Under the pieces are notes generated by a model. It ran no database searches and was not told where the DNA came from. It saw only the letters and a list, made by a program, of their open reading frames with translations. This document shows, one piece after another, positions 59,043-64,000 of a DNA stretch of 64,000 nt. Source of the stretch: Variovorax ginsengisoli (GTDB lineage Bacteria; Pseudomonadota; Gammaproteobacteria; Burkholderiales; Burkholderiaceae_C). A program made the translations under genes and the position numbers. The first letter of the stretch is position 1. Every line of letters begins with the position of its first letter. Where the stretch lies: positions 119,116-183,115 of the forward strand of contig NZ_JAUJZH010000015.1 of NCBI RefSeq assembly GCF_030486595.1. The letters run 5' to 3'.

Positions 59043-60155
59043 ATGCACGCACCTCACGCCCTCGACCTCGTCCGCACGCGCCGCGCATCGCTGCGCCGCC
59101 TGCTGACACCGGCGCGCCTGCGCGAGAGCTTCGCGGTCGCGAGGCCGCCCTCGTTGCGCAACGCTGCGGTGGCCGGCATGCAGACCTCCCTGGCGGTGCT
59201 GATCGCCGTGGCGGCCACCCACCAGTCGCCATGGGCGCACATGGAAGGCTTTCCAGCGCTGGGTGCCCTGGCGGCGCTCTTCGGGCGCTTCGCACCCGCC
59301 GGCCGACGGATGTCCGTCGTGCTGCTCTCGGGCCTGCTCCTTGTCGCGTCGGTCGGCGTGCTGTCGCTGGCCTCGATCGCCGGCGCCACACCGGCAACGA
59401 TGCTGATCTGCCTGGCGCTGCTCGCCGGCGCGCTGACCTGGTTCACGAACCACTGGGGGCTCGGCGGCCCCGGCGCGGTGATCTTCGTGTTCGCGGCCTG
59501 CGCCGCGGTCGGGCCCGTGGATGCGTGGCGAACCGTCGTCGAGCGCGTGCTTTTCACGGCAGCGGGCGCCGCCGTCGCATGGTGCATCTGCCGTGCGACC
59601 GACCGGCTGCGTTCCGACGCGCCAATGGCCGCGGCCCCGGGCAGCGAGCGGCCGCTGCTGCATCAATGGAACGCAGCCGGGCGCATCGCGCTCTGCGCGG
59701 CCAGCGCCGCACTGCTGGCCCTGGCCGCCGGCTGGCCGCATCCCGCGTGGGCGGCGATCGGCGCCACGGCGGTGCTGCAAGGCAGCCACCTGCACATCAC
59801 GATGCATCGCGCGGTGCAGCGCACCGTCGGCACCGTGATCGGCGCCGCCCTGGCGTGGGGGATTCTTGCGAACCAGCCAACGTTCTGGCCATTGCTGGCG
59901 GCCGTGATCGTGCTGCAGTTCATCACCGAACTGGTGATCGGCTTCAACTATGTCTTCGGCCTGATCTGCGTCACGCCGATGGCCCTGCTCATGACCTCGC
60001 TCGCGGCGCCATCCGCCAGCGCCGGCATGCCGATGGCGCGCGTCCTCGACACGGTGCTCGGCGCCTTGGTGGGCATTGCCTTCGCGCTCGTCTTCTCGAC
60101 GCTCGACGACCGGGCCCACCTGGCCGCGCACCACGAGAACGCACGGGCCGGCTGA
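59043..60155 (+). CDS. FUSC-family membrane protein (aromatic-acid efflux-like)
   Basis: A 370-residue inner-membrane protein. Hydrophobic segments form two groups, with a polar loop at about residues 195-220. Segments PALGALAALFGRFAPAGRR and HITMHRAVQRTVGTVIGAAL match the FUSC/AaeB pattern, although it is about half the size of AaeB. It probably exports a hydrophobic or aromatic acid. It is co-transcribed with the MarR gene upstream. Stop codons of this gene and of the ADH remnant on the minus strand lie close together. Confidence 0.85.
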   Translation: MHAPHALDLVRTRRASLRRLLTPARLRESFAVARPPSLRNAAVAGMQTSLAVLIAVAATHQSPWAHMEGFPALGALAALFGRFAPAGRRMSVVLLSGLLLVASVGVLSLASIAGATPATMLICLALLAGALTWFTNHWGLGGPGAVIFVFAACAAVGPVDAWRTVVERVLFTAAGAAVAWCICRATDRLRSDAPMAAAPGSERPLLHQWNAAGRIALCAASAALLALAAGWPHPAWAAIGATAVLQGSHLHITMHRAVQRTVGTVIGAALAWGILANQPTFWPLLAAVIVLQFITELVIGFNYVFGLICVTPMALLMTSLAAPSASAGMPMARVLDTVLGALVGIAFALVFSTLDDRAHLAAHHENARAG

Positions 60156-60163
60156 TCCGCGGC

Positions 60164-60362
60164 TCAGGGCGTGATCGCCACCTTGAGCACGCCGTCGCGA
60201 TGGCTGGCGAACAGTTCGTAGGCGGCCTCGATATCGTCCAGCTTGAAGCGGAGCGTCACCAGCGGCTTGAGGTCGACACGCTTGGAGGCCACCAAGTCCA
60301 TCAAGTGGCGCATGCGCTCCTTGCCGCCAGGGCACAGCGTGCTGACGATCTTGAGATCGCCG
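60164..60362 (-). pseudogene. Remnant of a zinc-dependent alcohol dehydrogenase (C-terminal end only)
   Basis: The minus strand encodes about 65 residues ending at TGA 60164-60166. They contain STLCPGGKERMRHLMDLVAS, VDLKPLVTLRFKLDDIEAAY and end in a run like GVLKVAITP. This is the C-terminal end of medium-chain (isopropanol-type) Zn alcohol dehydrogenases. Upstream, homology stops near 60362 where unrelated sequence leads into the GAF gene. The catalytic and NAD-binding parts are missing, so this is a decayed fragment. Confidence 0.82.
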
Positions 60363-60377
60363 CGGCGAAGTCACCCG

Positions 60378-60854
60378 TCAGAGTGCAGTCACCACCGGCG
60401 CAAGCACCGCGGCCGCCTGCTGGAGGAGTTCGAACTCCTCGTCGGCGAGCGGCAGGCTGCGCATGTCGAAATGGGACAGCGTCCCCCACAAGTGGCCGGA
60501 CCGGGGGTCGAGCAAAGGCACGCTGTGATAGGAGACCACGATGCCTCTCAGGGCATGGCCGAACAGGCGGGGGTCGGCCAGCGAGTTATCGGTGCGGAAG
60601 GCGGCTTCCCTGACCACATACTGGCAATAGCTGCGGCTGAACGGGACGACGGCCAGGAACTCAGGCCGGATCCGACCCGCCTTGTCGTGCAGCAGGACGT
60701 TGTGGAGCAGCGGCCCGGCAAACCGGTAGACGGCACTGAAGCGATGAGGTACGCCATCGTTGAGGTACGCGAGCGCCGCACCGGGACCCCGGTCCAACGC
60801 CTCCGACACGGCATCGATAGTGCGCACGCACGTCATCTCTTCATTGTGCTTCAA
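60378..60854 (-). CDS. GAF-domain-like protein
   Basis: A 158-residue single-domain sensor. The sequence contains HRFSAVYRFAGPLLHNVLLH, AFRTDNSLADPRLFGHALRG, VSYHSVPLLDPRSGHLWGTL and FDMRSLPLADEEFELLQQAA. The last two match the GAF domain, with a typical C-terminal helix. There is no output domain, so it may bind a small ligand and act on another protein. It lies directly upstream of the alcohol dehydrogenase remnant; the junction may have removed gene sequence between them. Confidence 0.75.
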   Translation of the reverse strand: MKHNEEMTCVRTIDAVSEALDRGPGAALAYLNDGVPHRFSAVYRFAGPLLHNVLLHDKAGRIRPEFLAVVPFSRSYCQYVVREAAFRTDNSLADPRLFGHALRGIVVSYHSVPLLDPRSGHLWGTLSHFDMRSLPLADEEFELLQQAAAVLAPVVTAL

Positions 60855-60975
60855 CCACGAGACAGTTGCACCCTCCGCGTCTCCCCAGGCCTAGGGATGC
60901 GCGCTGCGCGCTTTGCCTACACACGGCGTCACGATTCCCCGCCAGAATTGCTGCATCGCAGCAAAGGAGGCCCCC

Positions 60976-61212
60976 ATGCCGAGCAGAAAGAAGACGCCGG
61001 CGGAACGCATCTCGGTCACCGACCAGGTCGGGAAGCGGCACGTCGTCGTGAAATATGTCGATCTCGTCGACCCTGGCGCCGCGAGCGCAGAGCGCGAGCG
61101 GATGGAACAGGTCGAAACCGAATATCGGCTCACGACGGGCGCCAGCGTCAACAGGACCGGCGCCGATACGTTCGAGACGGCGGATGGACGCTTGCGGCTG
61201 AAGGCGCTGTGA
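60976..61212 (+). CDS. Small hypothetical protein
   Basis: A 78-residue protein opening MPSRKKTPAERISVTDQVGK, with strongly polar, charged composition throughout and a C-terminal TADGRLRLKAL. The AAAGGAGG ribosome site five bases before ATG 60976 is one of the best in the window, so this start is well supported over an upstream ATG at 60913. No domain is recognised. Its stop is followed by the hairpin at 61237-61269. Confidence 0.75.
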   Translation: MPSRKKTPAERISVTDQVGKRHVVVKYVDLVDPGAASAERERMEQVETEYRLTTGASVNRTGADTFETADGRLRLKAL

Positions 61213-61236
61213 GCGCTCGCGGCGCCGGAAAGAGAA

Positions 61237-61269
61237 AAGCCCTTGAGAGTCAAGGACTCGCAAGGGCTT
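61237..61269. terminator. Long hairpin terminator beside the tRNA-Asp fragment
   Basis: A two-part stem (AAGCCCTTG/CAAGGGCTT, and inner GAGTC/GACTC) ends within six bases of the tRNA 3' end. On the minus strand it is followed by CTTTTCTCTTT, so it fits as the tRNA's own intrinsic terminator. It could also terminate the 78-residue gene on the plus strand. Confidence 0.82.
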
Positions 61270-61274
61270 CGATC

Positions 61275-61324
61275 TGGCGGAGTGGACGGGACTCGAACCC
61301 GCGACCCCCGGCGTGACAGGCCGG
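61275..61324 (-). other. 3' fragment of tRNA-Asp(GTC): probable attachment site
   Basis: Read on the minus strand, 50 bases give the anticodon arm CCGGC-CTGTCAC-GCCGG with anticodon GTC (61317-61315), the variable loop, the T arm with TTCGAGT, the acceptor 3' strand CCACTCC, discriminator G and CCA. The acceptor 5' strand and D arm are absent; beyond 61324 the sequence is unrelated. This half-gene is what a tRNA-targeting integrase leaves at the distal end of its element. Confidence 0.85.
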
Positions 61325-61483
61325 AGGGAAAACCCAGTAACCACGCGGGTTTCGGCCACTTTCCATATTCCAAAGATCGATCAATTTCGGCCGCGCTTCC
61401 CTCTGAGCGGGAAACACTCATTCCAAAGAATCGGGGCGCTGCATGACGCTGCCCCACGGTTGAATCAGTCGACCGACACGTAT

Positions 61484-61518
61484 CGCGACAGGTAGTACAA
61501 ATGTGTACAACTGTCGCG
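61484..61518. repeat. Nested inverted repeat (cruciform candidate)
   Basis: Outer arms CGCGACAG and CTGTCGCG enclose inner arms GTACA and TGTAC around a four-base AATG loop. A second hairpin, GCTACAT-CGC-ATGTAGC (61520-61536), follows one base later. Together they make the densest palindromic stretch of the window. Confidence 0.8.
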
Positions 61519-61556
61519 CGCTACATCGCATGTAGCACACCACCGCGAGCGAGAGG

Positions 61557-61592
61557 TTGTCCACCGCCGCAGTGGGCAACATTGTGGATAAC
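61557..61592. promoter_or_regulatory. Inverted pair of DnaA-box-like sequences
   Basis: Minus-strand TTATCCACA (61583-61591) matches the consensus DnaA box exactly. An opposing GTTGTCCAC lies at about 61557-61565, eight of nine identical to GTTATCCAC in inverted orientation. The spacing is 18 bases. A chance match is possible for a single box, less so for the pair. Confidence 0.45.
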
Positions 61593-61889
61593 TGGCCTCC
61601 CCGGGCCGCAAGCCATTACCAGGCGGGCGTCTCCGCGGAGTGCCTGCAAAAGCGACATATCAATGTCGCGCAGTGATGTTCGCGATGGGCCACGGGCATC
61701 AAGGACCCACTCGCAGCGAGTGGGTTGCCGAAGCGTCCTCTACCAGCGCCAGCGGACCATCACATTCCAGCGTACGTCGGAGTCGTTGATGTTGTATGTA
61801 GGTCGTTCACGCTTTCCGCGTTAAGGCCCAGTTCACCCGGCAAGATCAACATTGGATCTTCCTCCTCCGAGAACTTCAGGGTTCTCATT

Positions 61890-61910
61890 GCCCGCTTCGG
61901 CGGGCTTTTT
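61890..61910 (+). terminator. Intrinsic terminator in the non-coding stretch
   Basis: GCCCGC-TTCG-GCGGGC followed by TTTTT: a six-pair stem with a UUCG tetraloop. There is no plus-strand protein gene upstream in the element, so it may end an untranslated RNA or a transcript entering from outside. Confidence 0.85.
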
Positions 61911-62207
61911 CATGGGCGCTTCGCCCGGCGCCGGAGCTGCTACTCTTTCGAGCCGAGGCCGTCAGCCCCGCCCACTCCATGTCGCCCTTCGCTTGTGCTT
62001 GGCAGAGCGACGGAACTTCGTTGGCTCTCCGGGGGTCTTACGTGTACTTCGTTGAGAGATAGCAGTCGCCTGCCCCAACGCGCCCTCTCCGCGAGGTGTT
62101 TCGATCGCGCTCACGTAGGGGCGCAGAATGTGAAGATTGTCAGGAATTCGTGAACATGCACGGGACACCGGCATTCCCCACTGCTTCGACTTTGTCGAAC
62201 CGGGGCC

Positions 62208-63350
62208 ATGACGGAGGACCAGATGCATCGATTTCTTTCAAACAATCGCGACGAGCTGATTTCACGGTGCAAAGCCAAGGTCGCGCAGCGGCCCAAGCGG
62301 GCCGCGACCGCGGCGCAACTCGCCAACGGCATTCCAATGTTCCTGGCCCAGTTGATTCAAACGCTGGAAGCACAGGACAACGGTGAGGTTGACGAGAGCT
62401 TCCGGATTTCCGGTGCCGCGGGCGGGGACGCCGCCGCTTTGTCAGAAATGGGGCTGAGCGCGGCTGCGCATGGCAAGGAGCTCCTGGGGCTTGGCTATTC
62501 GGTGGACCAGGTCGTGCACGACTACGGCGACCTTTGCCAAGCCATCACGGACCTCGCCGTCGAGCGAGATGCGCCGTTCTCGGTGGATGAGTTCCGGACG
62601 CTGAACCGCTGCCTGGACAACGCCATCGCTGATGCCGTCACCGAATTCGGCTTCTGGCGTGACGCCAGCGTCGCTCTCCAACAGTCCGCAGAGGAGAATG
62701 AGCGGCTCGGCATGCTTGTGCATGAGCTTCGAAATCACCTGCACACTGCAACGCTGGCGTTTGCGGCCCTGGAATCAGGACGCCTTCCCATCGGGGGCTC
62801 GACCGGAGCGGTGTTGAAGAGGAGCCTGACATCGTTGGCGACCCTGCTCAACCTGTCACTGTCTCAGGTCAGGGGCACGGCCGAAGCTCCACAGGCGACG
62901 GCCTTCTCGGTCGCATCGTTGGTGGCGGAGGCCAGGAACGTCACCTTGCTCGACGCGAGCACCAGGGGTTGCACGCTCTCGGTCCACGATGTCGATGCGG
63001 CGGTGGGCATTTCCGGCAATCGGGACCGCCTCCTGGCGGCATTGGTCAACTTGCTGCAGAACGCCCTGAAGTTCACCCACGCTGACTCAGAGGTCACATT
63101 GAGCGCCCATGCCGAGGGCGACTATGTCCTGGTCAACGTCGAGGACCGGTGCGGAGGACTTCCGCCAGGCAGTGCCTCGCGCATCTTCCAGCCCTTTGTT
63201 CAAGTCGGCGAGAACAAGAGCGGGTTGGGACTCGGCCTTTCCATCGCCCGCCGAAGCGTGGAGGCCGATGGAGGCGTCTTGACGGTTAGGGACCTGCCTG
63301 GGAAAGGGTGCGTTTTCACCATCAAGCTTCCGCGCAGGGTGCTTCATTAG
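62208..63350 (+). CDS. Orphan sensor histidine kinase
   Basis: A 380-residue soluble kinase. The N-terminal about 160 residues are helical, with an early LSNNRDELISRCKAKVAQRP resembling RsbRD-type sensor N-termini (family recalled, not searched). The dimerisation/H-box is VHELRNHLHTATLAF with phospho-accepting histidine near 172. The ATPase domain has LVNLLQNALKFTH (N box), VEDRCGGLPPG (G1) and SGLGLGLSIARRSVEADGG (G2). No response regulator is adjacent and no transmembrane segment is seen. It is the first clear gene inside the putative element. Confidence 0.88.
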   Translation: MTEDQMHRFLSNNRDELISRCKAKVAQRPKRAATAAQLANGIPMFLAQLIQTLEAQDNGEVDESFRISGAAGGDAAALSEMGLSAAAHGKELLGLGYSVDQVVHDYGDLCQAITDLAVERDAPFSVDEFRTLNRCLDNAIADAVTEFGFWRDASVALQQSAEENERLGMLVHELRNHLHTATLAFAALESGRLPIGGSTGAVLKRSLTSLATLLNLSLSQVRGTAEAPQATAFSVASLVAEARNVTLLDASTRGCTLSVHDVDAAVGISGNRDRLLAALVNLLQNALKFTHADSEVTLSAHAEGDYVLVNVEDRCGGLPPGSASRIFQPFVQVGENKSGLGLGLSIARRSVEADGGVLTVRDLPGKGCVFTIKLPRRVLH

Positions 63351-63447
63351 CAAATCGCACCGTTTCCCCAAGGTCTCCAGGATTGCGCAGTCAGTGCGAC
63401 CGCGGTCGTCGGATACGGCCACTCGACCTATCGAGGCCAAGTCCGAG

Positions 63448-63642
63448 TCAGTGGCGCTTCGCAGCCGCACTCCTCTCTGCATTTGCGCCTTCGCAGGTTT
63501 GTAGCTCGCGCGAAATTTTCATGAGGGCTTCGGCAGCCCCCGGTTCGCATCGACGCAACGCTTCAATTGCCGCCTCGTACTTCAAGGAGAGCGCCTGCCA
63601 ATCGTCGAATGCTGCGCCCATTCCGCGTGTGTTGGTTGCCAT
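63448..63642 (-). CDS. Small hypothetical protein, probably helical
   Basis: A 64-residue protein rich in Ala, Glu, Arg and Gln: LKYEAAIEALRRCEPGAAEA and LMKISRELQTCEGANAERSA suggest two amphipathic helices. Two cysteines. No domain recognised and no strong ribosome site before the ATG at 63642. Its composition resembles coding DNA better than alternative frames, but evidence is limited. Confidence 0.45.
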   Translation of the reverse strand: MATNTRGMGAAFDDWQALSLKYEAAIEALRRCEPGAAEALMKISRELQTCEGANAERSAAAKRH

Positions 63643-63813
63643 TGGGTTACACGCAGACTTGCACGTTGTGTCCGAAGCAACTTGCTTCGCAGCGCATGCA
63701 CGACCTGCGTCTCCGTGACAAGATGGTGTTTTGTGGGCGCCCTCGGCGCCAGTGCCTCCGGCCCTGTATTCCCGTAAGGCAATGCGCTGCCGACTCGCGG
63801 CGCCCTCGAAGCG

Positions 63814-64000
63814 CTAGCTGACCAACTCGGCAAAGAAAGCCGCCCAGAACCAGTGCGTGTTCTTGTGGTGGCGGCTGGACCTCAGCTGGTACCGAATGCG
63901 CACGCGGCCAATGTCCGGGACGTCGACCTCGCCCTGCATCTCGGCTGCTTGGCCAGCGCCCGCCGGCGGAAACCCATCCATGCCGCGGCTGACGAGCGCG
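63814..64000 (-). CDS. Hypothetical protein (partial at the window edge, or a 55-residue protein)
   Basis: A minus-strand frame open to the right edge ends at TAG 63814-63816. The visible C-terminal part reads EVDVPDIGRVRIRYQLRS then SRHHKNTHWFWAAFFAELVS, rich in Arg, His and aromatics. A methionine at 63981 could start a complete 55-residue protein, but no ribosome site precedes it. I recognise no family. It lies inside the putative element. Confidence 0.5.
   Translation of the reverse strand, partial: ALVSRGMDGFPPAGAGQAAEMQGEVDVPDIGRVRIRYQLRSSRHHKNTHWFWAAFFAELVS

Larger units (their letters stand above)
61325..62207. other. Non-coding, palindrome-rich stretch at the start of the putative element
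   Basis: About 880 bases without a credible protein gene. Frames on both strands have poor composition and no family features. It holds nested inverted repeats at 61484-61518 and 61520-61536, a DnaA-box-like inverted pair (61557-61592), hairpins at 61652-61669 and 61705-61725, and a plus-strand terminator at 61890-61910. It ends at the histidine kinase start. An origin-like or integration-host region is possible but unproven. Confidence 0.5.

Noticed and set aside
61275..61324. A complete functional tRNA gene at this place
   Set aside because: The D arm and the 5' acceptor strand are absent; nothing upstream can pair with the acceptor 3' strand.
61501..61824. A 107-codon plus-strand frame in the non-coding stretch
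   Set aside because: Odd composition (Arg, Ser, Cys), no ribosome site, and it runs through the palindromes and hairpins.
61962..62228. An 88-codon minus-strand frame overlapping the histidine kinase start
   Set aside because: No domain, no ribosome site, Arg/Ser/Thr-rich composition. The kinase start and coding frame are stronger.

Overview
The window is high-GC chromosomal DNA from a betaproteobacterium of the order Burkholderiales, most likely a Variovorax-like member of the Comamonadaceae. This rests on recognised gene content rather than a database search: three Bug-type periplasmic receptors, an edd-eda pair, a complete RND pump followed by a PIMT-like methyltransferase, rhodanese and TolC block, a fatty-acid cis/trans isomerase, and GC-rich hairpin repeats of a kind I associate with this family. 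Coding density is high up to about 61.2 kb and then drops.

Layout, left to right. 1-2 kb: end of an ABC importer, a glutathione S-transferase and glyoxalase I. 2-6.4 kb: a ChaA-type antiporter, then a minus-strand Entner-Doudoroff unit (edd, eda, HAD dehalogenase). 6.5-10.6 kb: OmpA-like protein, ChaC-like cyclotransferase, Cu/Zn superoxide dismutase, MobA-like nucleotidyltransferase, PdxH and an AEC carrier. 10.8-14.1 kb: a TonB-dependent receptor with a histidine-rich partner (probably zinc uptake), a tandem hairpin repeat, and MsrA. 14.1-22 kb: TetR regulator, RND adaptor and permease, PIMT-like methyltransferase, rhodanese and TolC. 22-26.6 kb: a complete minus-strand branched-chain amino-acid ABC importer (Liv type). 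26.7-29.4 kb: a PEP-mutase-family enzyme, a VapBC module with a striking double-palindrome operator, a VOC protein and a Nudix hydrolase. 29.6-32.3 kb: KdtA and a phosphohexomutase (envelope sugars). 32.4-35.5 kb: Ada-AlkA fusion, Ogt and a DMT exporter. 35.5-38.3 kb: a DUF1345 membrane protein and two multihaem cytochromes c. 38.3-41 kb: copper ATPase and CueR-like regulator behind a textbook CueR promoter. 41-44.9 kb: cis/trans isomerase, HEAT-repeat protein and two small exported proteins. 44.9-47.7 kb: Bug receptor, FAH-family hydrolase and divergent GntR/FadR regulator. 47.7-50.5 kb: a secreted metallopeptidase-like lipoprotein and two small genes. 50.5-50.8 kb: a probable unannotated small RNA. 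50.9-58.5 kb: a catabolic region (flavin hydroxylase, class II aldolase, Bug receptor, LysR, HisC-like aminotransferase, second Bug receptor, second LysR). 58.6-60.2 kb: MarR plus FUSC efflux protein. 60.2-61.2 kb: remnant of an alcohol dehydrogenase, a GAF protein and a small gene.

At 61,275-61,324 lies the 3' part of a tRNA-Asp(GTC) gene with a terminator-like hairpin next to it but no 5' half. I read this as the distal attachment site of an integrated element that occupies the window from about 61.3 kb and runs past its right end. The first kilobase of that element is palindrome-rich, has inverted DnaA-like boxes and carries no convincing gene. It is followed by an orphan histidine kinase and small unknown proteins.
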